Origin: Sipunculus nudus
Lineage: Eukaryota > Annelida > Sipuncula > Golfingiida > Sipunculidae
Reading direction: 5' to 3'
Length of the DNA stretch: 64,000 nt
NCBI GenBank assembly: GCA_026874595.1
Contig: CM049322.1
Span: 3,021,900 to 3,085,899 of the forward strand
Shown piece after piece: positions 23,051-32,746 of the stretch. Made by a program: the position numbers and the translations under genes. Position 1 is the stretch's first letter. Every line of letters begins with the position of its first letter. The notes under the pieces were generated by a model. It was not told the origin of the DNA and ran no database searches. It was given only the letters and a program-made list of their open reading frames with translations.

Positions 23051-24776
23051 GTAACCCATGTACTGAGAACTATGATAAAAATGCAGGAATTTAGCATTCT
23101 GAAAATTGTATATTTGACAATTTATACCAGTATAACAAATTCAGCAGAGTGTCACGGCCCATTGGCCATATGTATAAAAGTTGGAAATGTAAATGTACCA
23201 AAGCTTATGTTAATAAAAGGGGACAGGACTCTTGGTGCTTGGATAACACGTTTAAAAGTTTAAGAATGGCATTGTACTGTATCTTCTTGATGCAAAAATG
23301 TGATTAAAAGGTTGAGCTGGACTGTAGCATTAGTTGTTTAGTATATAGTGTATTTGTAGTTGTTTTGTATAAGTGAATATGTGTACTGCAGGAATAAATA
23401 ATATAATGTGATAACCCGTAGGTCATCATTTATCAATATATTGAACGTGGACCCTGTTAGAGATAGGACATATACATGTATTGACAAAACAATAATGCGA
23501 GCCTTGCTTCAGCAATTTATAACTCCAGATATTGACAATGTGGCTACACTAACAATGAATTGTCCCTTAATGATTTTGTATTTTATCGCCTTGTACCAGT
23601 TTGCATGTTTATTTTCTTTTAAAAAGAAGAGGTGGTGTCATGCATGACTGAATGTCCTCGTGCATTGTCAGAAGAAAAAAAATCTCCCATCATAATGTAA
23701 ACTTTTACGTTCGAGGCACATATAAATATATAAAACCAATGCTTTTTGCTTACATGTAATATCATCTTCATATTCGTGAAACAAATGTAGAATAATATTT
23801 GAAAGGTTAAAGTTCTGTGCTGTATATAGAATACATACACGTAGATGTACAAGATCTATGTTCATAAAGTACGAAAGCTCATGAAAAGAACCTCTTATTT
23901 GGGAGTTACCAAATATGTTTTCTTGATGTCATATTTGCATGTGCATAAAGAAACTTTATGTGCGTTTAAACTAGACTTGTTGAATAACAGTGACTTCCAG
24001 ACAGTTACTCCCTCAAAATTATGCTTAAATGTACACTTATGTCAGTAAATGCTGAAGTCCGTTTTGTTCCAGCTGCAAACATTCGTTATTAGATGGAATA
24101 GACATAAAAATATTGAATATAATATAAATATACTCAGGTAAGTTGCACATTAACAAACTCTCCGAGGAATATTATTGATTGATATTTACGGACAGTTTGA
24201 GACACCGTATGTGGAGAATATATGGCACATCACTTTCAAAGGAATATAAATAGAGAAGGTTTGACAGTACTTGGGACATAATGTTGATCAGTAGTTTAGT
24301 GTGTATTGCAACTATGAAATATGTACCACGTTTCGCTGGAAAAATTGAGTTCCCTAATGCCAGTGAATTATCCATGAGTTTATGTCACTTTGATTAAATT
24401 TTCTTTGATAATGAACATTCTGACGATTTTGATTACCGAAAACATTTAAGGAATTGTTCTATTTCTCTTGCCCAATATATCAAACATATAAGGTTGAAAC
24501 CCGTTTTTTTAATTTAACAAAGCAACCAATGACGAAAGTGTCATAGTGGTACACCTTACATAAAGCAAGAGGGTATACCTGTAATGCTGCTAAGTAAAGA
24601 AAAACTTATAGTAACCCAAGATGGACATGGGGAGGTAAAACAAGGCAGACGTTGCCAAGTCCGCAATATATATATGACTGGGCAATCGATTCAGGTGTCA
24701 CTGGCTTAATTGTAACACCTGGTGCGTAATCTTACGTTATCTCCTTATCGATGAAAAATGATAGACCTCGTTTAAC
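23051..24776. other. No supported gene
   Basis: AT-rich sequence with many short open frames on both strands and none with splice-site or homology support. No strong tandem repeat. Confidence 0.5.
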
Positions 24777-24970
24777 CTGGAGCGATCTGATCCAGACAGA
24801 TTTTACAGTTGACAGTAGAGAGCATTAGTTTATACTTGTGATCAACTTTGTTATCTATCATATTCCCTTTACAGTACTGACGGGGGCGTTCACGAAGACC
24901 AAAGTACACTAAATCAATCTGCGTAGGTCCATCATAGCAACCGAATTTGTAAAATATGACCTTTTGCACA
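24777..24970 (-). CDS. Candidate exon of unknown function, Cys-containing
   Basis: The minus strand is open from 24969 and reads 'KFGCYDGPTQIDLVYFGL', 'RPRQYCKGNM' and 'LSTVNCKICLDQIAP', ending at a possible donor CCAG|GTTAAA (24777). The composition is protein-like with five cysteines. The obvious acceptor (AAAATAG ending 24971) gives a phase that does not fit the upstream signal-peptide exon at 26473. An internal acceptor (GATTTAG, phase 1) would fit, but its pyrimidine tract is poor. I do not recognise the fold. It may be a secreted-protein exon or chance. Confidence 0.25.
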
Positions 24971-25224
24971 CTATTTTATTTTTTGAATTAAATCTTCCTT
25001 TAAAGTTTAATGGTTCCATTAAAACTTTTTGGGTCTACACCGAGAAATAAGGAGATACCAGTGATCAGACAGATAGCTCTCACCTACGCCAAAGCCTGGC
25101 TTCATCCTGAAATCTGTACCCAATGGGATGTAATAATTTTTCTCCCTGTGTGACCCAACTTTCAACCTCCTCTTTGATCTTGTGTTGAAACGTAAATTCT
25201 AGAGCCGTATACTGAACCCGCACA

Positions 25225-25225
<1 letters not shown>

Positions 25226-25290
<65 letters not shown>
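25226..25290. repeat. (TA)n microsatellite
   Basis: About 32 uninterrupted AT dinucleotides. Confidence 0.97.
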
Positions 25291-25291
<1 letters not shown>

Positions 25292-25804
25292 TATACCGGC
25301 ACTGCGTGAAACTTATCCAGTACTACCGACTTTCAACTTATCCAGTTTGACCCAGGGTATTCGAACTGTATATACTGATATGTGACATTTAATGTTAGCA
25401 ATATACCACCAAATGTTTTGGTTGTTGGCAAAAAAAAGAAATGTTATTTATAACTTTTAAGTTAGTGTGTATCTTCGTAACACCGAGGACGTACCAAAAA
25501 GCCCTTAAAATAAAAACAAGGGGCGCTATATGGCGTAATATAGTGATAACGCTTGTCCGAGTGTTACCGTTTGCTTGGATTGGTGATCGACTTTAATCAA
25601 GATAGAGGAATCGGAAATATTTCGTATCCATTATGAAAATGAAATAATCATAACACTTTAGATAAGGTCGGATTTAGAGAGGAATTGAATTTAACATTTT
25701 ATTAACACACACAAAAACGAATTTCATGCAACTTCCTCTCGGCAACTTGTCCCGTAAATGCACACATTATTGTGACGGGAAAATACATCTAGCGGTTAAC
25801 AGTC

Positions 25805-26020
25805 AGCCTGGGCAGTCTAGGAGTAAAACGCTCGGCTCTCCGCCGGCGACCCGGGTTCGATCCCCGGCCATGAGAGTGGGTTGTAGTTGCCCGTCAAAGG
25901 CCGGTGGTTTTCTCCGGGTTCTCCGGTTTTATCTAACCCTACAGACTACCGAATGCCGTCATCTGAGCCACGGAGATTGCCTTGATTGGTTTAATAACTA
26001 TTTGTACAATCCGTGTACAA
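25805..26020 (+). mobile_element. tRNA-derived SINE, plus-strand copy
   Basis: The head resembles a tRNA gene: GCCTGGGCAGTCTAGGAG, then CGCTCGGCTCTCC, with a pol III B box in GGGTTCGATCCCCGG. The central body carries 'CGTCAAAGGCCGGTGGTTTT' and 'CTCCGGGTTCTCCGG', and the 3' end 'TAACTATTTGTACAATCCGT'. A second copy is inverted at 45271-45493 and shares head, body and 3' end, which defines the family. A (TA)n tract follows. Confidence 0.85.
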
Positions 26021-26026
26021 AAAATA

Positions 26027-26029
<3 letters not shown>

Positions 26030-26086
<57 letters not shown>
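26030..26086. repeat. (TA)n microsatellite after the SINE
   Basis: TA repeats with one AAA interruption, immediately 3' of the SINE tail; possibly grown from it. Confidence 0.95.
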
Positions 26087-26472
26087 ACATTGAAACGTCC
26101 CTTGTAAAGGGCCTCACAACAAGACAAGCCTCAGTTAAAAGCGGGCGCTTTTTTCTGATCAAGGAAACACGGTATTGAACTCCTCAATGCAGTCTGGTTG
26201 ATGAACTGTTGTGATTTTTACTGGTACTTGTCTTTAAAGTCATTCAATCATATATTTAAGGAAATATCCTCACAAATTAAAAAAAAATATTGTGTCACTA
26301 GATGTGCTTTACTTAAGTGACACCTTGGTATAATGATTGACTAGTGCACCCAAGCAGTTTAAGCTCATAGGAAGAAAAAGCCAATTGCTTCAAACAGGTT
26401 AATAGGTATTCTATGACGCTTTATGAGTAACTCATTTTGTAAGTGCAAAGCAGCAAAGTGATTAAGACTTAC

Positions 26473-26527
26473 CGCTCGCTTTGACCATACCATACATAAA
26501 TATGCAGAACAAGAGAGAAGGTGCCAT
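26473..26527 (-). CDS. Signal-peptide first exon, candidate 1
   Basis: An ATG at 26527 opens MAPSLLFCIFMYGMVKAS and the exon ends G|GTAAGTC at 26473, phase 1. The hydrophobic core (LLFCIFMYGM) and small residues near the end fit a secretory signal. About 100 bases upstream (26628-26637) is a TATA-like sequence, and the whole upstream block is duplicated at 32747-34250. The nearest downstream exon in the right phase is the lectin exon at 18288, 8.2 kb away. Whether they are spliced together is inference. Confidence 0.6.
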
Positions 26528-26627
26528 GGCTGCCACACCGGTATAGCTCTAGACAGACGATCTAGGAGACACTGCTCTGCCAGAGCGAGTTTGCTTATCT
26601 TACTTGTACCTCTCTATCCATGGCACT

Positions 26628-26637
26628 AATATATAAT
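26628..26637 (-). promoter_or_regulatory. TATA-like box upstream of signal-peptide exon 1
   Basis: TTATATATTA on the minus strand, about 100 bases before the ATG at 26527. The duplicated block keeps TATATATA in the equivalent place (32840-32850), with matching flanks (GTGCCA...GGATAGA...GTACAAGT). Conservation in the duplicate favours function, but both are AT-rich. Confidence 0.4.
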
Positions 26638-27589
26638 CATGTCATTCCTGTCACTTTATCAATGATTGATGTCAACTCTTGTTTTACAACCTGGATTGTC
26701 TTTTGCTAAGGTCCTGTTTTTTTTTGGGCGGTGCGTGCCATGACAAGTAAGGATGATAAGTATGCATGTATATGATAAGATGTGTAATAAATACTACGCC
26801 AATGTTTTTTATTCATCAAGACATGCATCATAGGCCGATGACTACTTTATACTATTACTATAGACCATGACAGTATGTACCGGCCTGTATAACTTAACGG
26901 GCAGTACATCGATCCACTTTGTAGAATAGCGGAACATAGTATACTGAGCAGCCTATATGATACTATTAATTTACAGAGTACCAAGTGAAAATTTGTCTGG
27001 TGGTCCTCTTTTGATGGTCCTTGTTGCATGTATCTATCAGCGAGTCTTATTGTCGTTGTGCATTTATATTGTTTAACAAACTGAGGACATGGGATCTTTT
27101 CTTTTTAATCATATATCTTACCTTTATGTTGAAATGAACGACTTTTGGCGTGTTAAGGATATAATGAATGATTTATAATGCAATAAATGAGATTTATAAA
27201 TAAGTAATCTTAATCTCTCCTGAGCTAGACGGGTAGTGGTTCCTGAGGCCAGGGGAGCATGCTGCCTGCCCCCCTGTGGATATGTAGTAAATTTGTTTAA
27301 TGAACATATCCCGTATAAAGAGAGTTTCCAAGCGAATTGTCTAAATTCATTCAGCAGCTATTACATTGATTGCGTCAATTACATTATTTGTCTTGAAATT
27401 ATGAGATGGACGCTATAGATTATTATATCATTTTATCCCGTATATAATCCATATAAAAGTTAATTGTGCTTTAGATTGTGCTGAACTGTTTGTATGGTAT
27501 TGACTCCTCTAATTGACTAGTTTATCTCAGCAGTTGCTTTGACCGATATACTTATAAACTGATCATTCAATCCAATAATATGCAAAATT

Positions 27590-27795
27590 GGGTGAGGATA
27601 CACAGGAAAACCATTATGTGTAGGGGACAGTGAGTATTGAGTGAGGTTATACAGGACATCCATTATGTGTAGGGGACAGTGAGTATTGAGTGGGTTACAC
27701 AGGACAACCATTATGTGTAGGGGACGGTGAGTATTGAGTGAGGTTATACAGGACAGCCGTTATGTGTAGGGGACAGTGAGTAATGAGAGAGGTTA
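27590..27795 (+). repeat. ~49-bp minisatellite, block A
   Basis: About four units of 'ACAGGACA.CCATTATGTGTA', then 'GGGGACAGTGAGTATTGAGT', with spacing 48-49 bases ('TATGTG' at 27615, 27664 and 27712). The homologous array in block B (33760-34040) has more units, so the copy number changed after duplication. Confidence 0.85.
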
Positions 27796-28311
27796 CATGG
27801 ATAACAGAAAATATACGATCCTATGACTATGATAAGCATAAATATATCTGAATAGGTTTTCAGTTAGCCAAGAAGAGGTTAAAAAGGCCGGGGATTATGC
27901 TCACTCTTGCTTACTTGTGGGCGTGTAGTTTAGTATACCGCAGACCGAACGTTTGAGGCACCAAGATCAGTTGGATTAGCTATGATTTTATTTAGAAAAG
28001 GCCGTACCAGAAAACCAGCGGTTCAATCAAATTCATTGATTCATTTCATTGTTTGCCTTGAAACATTGTAATGGATTATAGACGATATTATAGCAGTGTT
28101 TTCTGCATTTAATCCATGTTGAATTTGTTTTGCATGCTGCACTGAGGCATAAGGCTATTATATGCAATAGGCATAAGGCTATTATAAGGATATTATATGT
28201 AATAGTGGCATATTATTCCTGCCGCTTTGAGTGACAGATCGATAAATTGATCATTATAGACAGACATATTTATCACTGTTTGGGTTTAGGTTTCAGATGA
28301 ATGGCAACTAA

Positions 28312-28450
28312 GGGCGCCTTTCCATGAACGCAATTTTTCTGCGGTGCGACAGCATTACGTTGGCGGCAAAATGGCTCTAGTGTTTTACCCATGTATTAGC
28401 TTATCCATGGACTTCCCGCGCAGAATCGCATTCATGGAAACAATCCTGAA
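28312..28450 (+). mobile_element. Possible MITE fragment with 'TTTCCAT' terminus
   Basis: GGCGCCTTTCCATGAACGCA at the left faces 'GCATTCATGGAAACAATCC' at the right, and CG-rich words (CTGCGG, CCGCGCAG) are arranged symmetrically between. It resembles the element at 49037-49539, which starts GGGCCGTTTCCATTCAT. A short GC-rich stretch (to ~28510) follows and stands out from the AT-rich surroundings. Confidence 0.35.
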
Positions 28451-29009
28451 TCTCAATTACTCGCGCGGCCTGCCGCGCAACAAACCACGCGGTGAGCACC
28501 CGCGCTTATGGTCTGATGATTGGGGATAAAATTAACCATTTATGAAAGAACTATATTTACCAGAATCCAAAACAACACTTGACCCTTTGGATAAAATTAA
28601 GAAAACATGGACTAAAATTACCTCACGGTGAAAAAGCCAGAGAAATGAACCCCCCCCCCCCGTTTCTCCCTTCAATAAAAATAAAGTAGAGCGTTACACC
28701 TGCATTTCTGAGGAAGTGGGCCCCTAAAGAACAACGGACAGTTTTGTTACTGGTTGTTCTAGAAGATCGGGTTTAAGATGTTTAACCGTACTTTCAGAAG
28801 AGCATTGGAGAGATAACTGTACAGTGACAGAAGCCATATTGAGGGTTTATGAGGCTTAACAAGGAAAATTCAGACACACCAAGAAGCGAGACAATCAGAC
28901 GCATGTAGAATATAACAGAGAAAAAAATGTGTTCTCATCAGGTGATGACAGCCATTTGAATGCTGGCGATAACTTGAAAAGTTGAAACAATTATGATTTA
29001 CAGTTAAAT

Positions 29010-29207
29010 TAGTAGCAGGTGCAAAAGAGAAGGGAGGGATTCCAGTCGGTCTGAACCCATCTTTTTCCTTCCGAATCTCTTTCAAGGATTTCAGCCCAAG
29101 TTGTGTGACCAGTACCGTCCCATTTCCGGGTATGAGTATTTTTAAAGCCTTTTTATCATTCCTTCTAGCATGGCTCCTCTCCTTCCAACATTCCGGATCC
29201 GTCCCTG
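29010..29207 (+). mobile_element. hAT-like MITE, decayed copy
   Basis: The left end AGTAGCAGGTGCAAAAG and right end CCGGATCCGTCCCTG match the MITE at 31277-31437 and the ends of the larger element at 12003-13693. Target duplications are no longer clear ('AAATT' against 'CAGAT'). Its position relative to the neighbouring signal exon is the same as in the partner copy, so it was probably inserted before that duplication. Confidence 0.5.
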
Positions 29208-29361
29208 CAGATTCAATTCATGGAATGCGTATATTGTGGAAAGATATCGCAGGTAAAATTATATCATTGCTAAATTAAAACACCTACCACTATCTATGTG
29301 AAAGTTCTAATAACAACATGGCTCTCATAGACACATTCTGCCGGTGAGTCATTTAGCTTAC

Positions 29362-29411
29362 CATGTATCATGCCCAGGATGCATGAAAAGGCCAGTAGAT
29401 TGGTCGCATGA
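29362..29411 (-). pseudogene. Decayed signal-peptide exon (paralogue of 31594-31645)
   Basis: It aligns with the intact exon at 31594-31645 and keeps the GGTAAGC donor. In the ancestral frame it would read ATNLLAFSCILGMIH before the donor. The start region has lost four bases: the single remaining ATG is out of frame and reaches a TGA after 13 codons. No other in-frame ATG is close upstream. It is probably non-functional unless transcription uses another start. Confidence 0.6.
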
Positions 29412-30653
29412 CCTATGTTTTTGGGGTATTTCCCCACCTATCTGTTATTATTCAAGAATTAATGCATTATCAACCAGTGTCAATAATAATTATTCAGAAT
29501 AGTGTACGCAAATAAGCGTTTTTACAGTTACATATATATATTTGAATACGAAAGATAGAACTTTAAGGACATTACCAGTTGCCTTTAATCACATGGTAGT
29601 ATTCGCTTCAGTAAATAACCAGACCGTGAGTTAGCAACGAAATGGTATGTCACGAGTAGATGTTAAAGCACTCGGTTAACGTCCAACTGGTCAAAAAGTA
29701 TCCTAATTCTCCCACATGTGCTTGTTTGTGACCGATAAAATTGAAAATGTAAATGTAAATAAAAATGTATGACGATGCTTAAGTTTTTTTTCTACTGGTA
29801 AAGACAGGGTTGATATTTGTCCAGTGCCAAATAATATCAGGCTTATATCGATTACATAACAATGACTATATCGATACCTTAAGGTGGTCCCACAAGTGCC
29901 TTGCCCTCTATTGGACTCTTGGTTTTAATGAAACGATTTACTTTTCATGAGATTCTATCACATTTCAAAGTAAGTTTTAAGCTTCGTGTCAAAGTTATAC
30001 ATTGTTACCTGTTTAAGCCACCTTTCTTGAATGGTCTCTTTCTGTGCAACTGACAATAATCCTGATATTTTTCAATTCTCCAGACAACCACAGGTAGTGA
30101 TTCGCCTTACAATTATTTTCAAAATCTAAATCAAAAAGCCTGATCCCGGTGACCAGTAAAATCGGGATTAGATGGTATCATGGAAATCAAGAAATATACA
30201 AAACGTTTTTAATACAGATCGGATAATATGCTGTCGGATATAATTGAAAACCTCCCTAAAATTTCCCGCTTTAAAATCACTCATTTTGTGATTAAATTTG
30301 CCGTGGTGACTGAAATAGATTACAAACCTGAAAAGGAAGGCTTACGATTGTGGGCAAAGGGAAAACTTGCGTTTTTCCAGGTTAGAATTTTGATTAGATG
30401 ATGCTTACGCACAAACTATGAACTGTTAAAAATTGTCTACATTTTCATAATATACCGTCCTATCATGGAAATGAACAGTTGTCCTTAATTCATGAGAACA
30501 CATGTCAGACATTCAATATCTGGCATAAAATATGACATTTATAATATTCCTCTTCCTGCAACAGAAATATATCAGATAACACAAGTGTATGTCGCACATT
30601 AATATATGGGCATTCATTATATGATTTAACGGAATGAATGGTTAAAATATATG

Positions 30654-30980
30654 TTATCGGGGGATATCCTGGTATAGTGTACACTCTTTTCCTATACTGA
30701 TATTCCAGTTCCAGAGTAGACTCTCCCGGTCATTTATCATTGTCAATAGAAGAAATTTACATGATGGGATATCAACGTTAAACACGTGTTTGGCTAAATA
30801 TCTGTCATTGGCTTTAAGCAAATAGAACAAACGATAAATATCATCCCTACGATTCAGTGAACGCTTAGGACAACGTTTCACCCTGGCCGTAATCGTTTGC
30901 TGAACATTTACATTGACCTTCAGAAATAACATTCTTAATTTAGCTTCACATAAAATACAAGGATTTTTCTTGCTTGTCAC
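30654..30980 (-). CDS. Unrecognised open frame, 108 codons
   Basis: A possible acceptor (TATATAACAG) sits just before the frame in phase 0. The peptide starts VTSKKNPCILCEAKLRML and contains 'RCPKRSLNRRDDIYRLFYLL', 'HVFNVDIPSCKF' and a C-terminal 'WNISIGKECTLYQDIPR'. Composition is balanced, charged and non-repetitive, unlike other chance frames nearby, and it holds several cysteines. I do not recognise it. It lies directly downstream (same strand) of another protein-like frame at 31020-31265 and may be part of the same decayed gene or element. Confidence 0.25.
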   Translation of the reverse strand: MTSKKNPCILCEAKLRMLFLKVNVNVQQTITARVKRCPKRSLNRRDDIYRLFYLLKANDRYLAKHVFNVDIPSCKFLLLTMINDRESLLWNWNISIGKECTLYQDIPR

Positions 30981-31019
30981 CTGTTATATATGTATGAGAT
31001 GGTGTTTCATGACAGGGCG

Positions 31020-31265
31020 TTAATGCTTCGGTACATTGCCCCTATAACGTAAACTGGTCCAGTGTATATTATTTCCATATTTGATACGTTTTAAAATAAT
31101 GTTTTTATATTTTTTAGGAAATCCTTCTGCGTATACATACAATTGACATGGGCTAAAGTTTTTGTTATTAAAAAACTGCATGCCGGTCCATGGACAAACC
31201 CACCAACGTAAATGTTCATACACAGCAAGTTCGTGTACTTGTGTCGTCTGATGACAGTTGCAACG
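31020..31265 (-). CDS. Unrecognised open frame next to the hAT-like MITE
   Basis: The open minus frame starts inside the MITE, but the part beyond it (31265 to the stop at 31020) looks protein-like: 'VHELAVYEHLRWWVCPWTGM', 'NKNFSPCQLYVYAEGFPKKY' and 'NNIHWTSLRYRGNVPKH'. It is Trp- and aromatic-rich and non-repetitive. No family is recognised and no start codon or splice site is convincing. It may be a relic exon. Confidence 0.22.
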   Translation of the reverse strand, partial: RCNCHQTTQVHELAVYEHLRWWVCPWTGMQFFNNKNFSPCQLYVYAEGFPKKYKNIILKRIKYGNNIHWTSLRYRGNVPKH

Positions 31266-31276
31266 AAGTGTTAGAT

Positions 31277-31437
31277 CAGTGGCAGATGCAAAGTTTGGGG
31301 TTTGAACCCATCCCTTTTTAGCCGCCGCAACATCTTTTAGTAGTTTGAACCCTTTTTCGGGCCTGATAATTTTATTTAATGCATCATTCTTCCTGGATTT
31401 GACCCGTCCCTTTCCCAAAATCCTGTTTCCGCCGCTG
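31277..31437 (+). mobile_element. 161-bp hAT-like MITE with 5-bp target duplication
   Basis: It starts CAGTGGCAGATGCAAAG and ends CCTGTTTCCGCCGCTG. TAGAT lies directly on both sides (31272-31276 and 31438-31442). The inverted ends and five-base duplication match the arrangement of the 1.69-kb element at 12003-13693, so the two probably use the same transposase. Confidence 0.65.
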
Positions 31438-31593
31438 TAGATTGAACATATCAAATGTCACAGGAGAAATCAAAACAGTACTGGACACAGAACATGAATA
31501 CTTCTCACAGATGAATCAGTCTATTTGTAAATCCTGATAACAATGCTATCATATACACATCCTGCCGGGGTGAGTATCAATCATTTAGCTTAC

Positions 31594-31645
31594 CTTGTGT
31601 CATGCCCAGGCTGCATAGAAATAACAGTAGATAGGTCGCCGCCAT
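31594..31645 (-). CDS. Signal-peptide first exon, candidate 2
   Basis: An ATG at 31645 in a GC-rich start context (AACATGGCGGCG) opens MAATYLLLFLCSLGMTQ, a textbook short signal peptide. The exon ends G|GTAAGC, phase 1, 52 bases after the A of ATG. A decayed paralogue lies at 29362-29411. The only exon found downstream on this strand with matching phase and clear homology is the lectin exon at 18288. The exon itself is well supported; its splice partner is inference. Confidence 0.68.
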
Positions 31646-32746
31646 GTTTGTGTGTTTATGGACTTTGCTCAACTTTCTTTTATTATTCAGTGATCAATGC
31701 ATTAACTACTAGTATAGTGAATGATTAATCAGAATACTGTACGCCTACGGTCCAGTGTGTCTTTACTGTTAAATAATTCACGCCTGCATCAAGTGTCAAC
31801 GCAAACTACAGAACGTAGGTAATATTATGTTGTTAACTAATGACTTAAATCTCGTGGTACTCTAGGAAAATACTACAGTTGGAAAATAATGACTAAAGTC
31901 ACGTGGTAGTCTATTAAATACTATAGTTGGTAACTAATGACTTAAGCCCCGTGGCAGTCTCCACTTTAGTATAAGAGTAATTGTATAAGTATATTCGTAA
32001 TATTGAAAACATATCGGATTTTGTTACCGTTTATGCATAATAAAGTGTGAATCACTGAACGATTTCATTGGAAGGTTCTTCGAGGAAACGCTTCTTACGA
32101 CCAAGCATGTTAAACTTGTCGTACAAAAGAGCATATCGTTAACTTAAAAGCACTCATACGGCACAGACCCTCTCCAAGGCAGTTTATAATCCTCATATGG
32201 CGTTGTCAGAAATGCAGCATTTTTCATTTAACAATTCCTGGATCCAGCAGGTTATCCCGATCACCCGACAGTTTAATCAATTGTTAATTTTGTCATTGAA
32301 GAACTATCCTGAAAATGTTATCAAAACCGTTTATAACTAGCTGAGTTGTGTTGTAAGATTGGCATGGTAGTGCAGCCTGTTTGTGCTTGACGTTGAATAA
32401 ACGGCGTGTGCATGACTGTAGCGTCAGTTCTTTACTATATGTCAGTTTAGTAACCTGCAGGAGTAAATGATATATTATGATAATCTGCAAGACAATAGTT
32501 ATCAGCAAATAGAGCGTCAGTAATGTTAAAGATAGGACATATAGTGACACAATAATAATACCAGCACAGTTTGGGTAATATATAAACTGTATATGGTTAA
32601 CTAAATAACAATTTGGAAAGCGTTAGTAGTATTATCGCATAAACGTTGTATGAACTGTGTATGAACATTTATCTCTAAGTGCTGAATTAAGAAATAAACA
32701 AATAAGATGGAGTCTGTGGAGGCCCTCTGCTAGAGAAAAGCCTGCC

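Larger units (their letters stand above)
26531..28046. repeat. Segmental duplication block A (partner 32747-34250)
   Basis: Long collinear similarity with 32747-34250, in the same orientation and roughly 6.2 kb apart. Shared anchors include 'CTAGACAGACGATCTAGGAG', 'GCGTGCCATGACA.GTAAGGA', 'GTACCAAGTGAAAATTTG.CTG', 'GTTTATCTCAGCAGTTGCTT' and 'ACCAGAAAACCAGC'. A conserved donor-like AAAG|GTAAGATA on the minus strand (27116 and 33327) could mark an untranslated exon. The block also contains a 49-bp minisatellite. Confidence 0.85.
28900..29550. repeat. Duplication copy with decayed signal exon (partner 31190-31790)
   Basis: It shares with 31190-31790, in order: 'GATGACAG', a hAT-like MITE, 'AGATT.AA', 'CATTTAGCTTACC.TGT.TCA', 'TGCCCAGG.TGCAT', 'TATTATTCA..AATTAATGCA' and 'CAGAATA.TGTACGC'. 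Same orientation, about 2.24 kb apart. Divergence is considerable. Confidence 0.7.

Noticed and set aside
25805-25880. Functional tRNA gene
   Set aside because: A B box is present but the stems do not pair, and a second copy at 45271 shares the non-tRNA body and 3' end, so it is a SINE.
25726-26178. 150-codon plus frame
   Set aside because: It spans the tRNA-derived SINE and (TA)n and lacks coding character.
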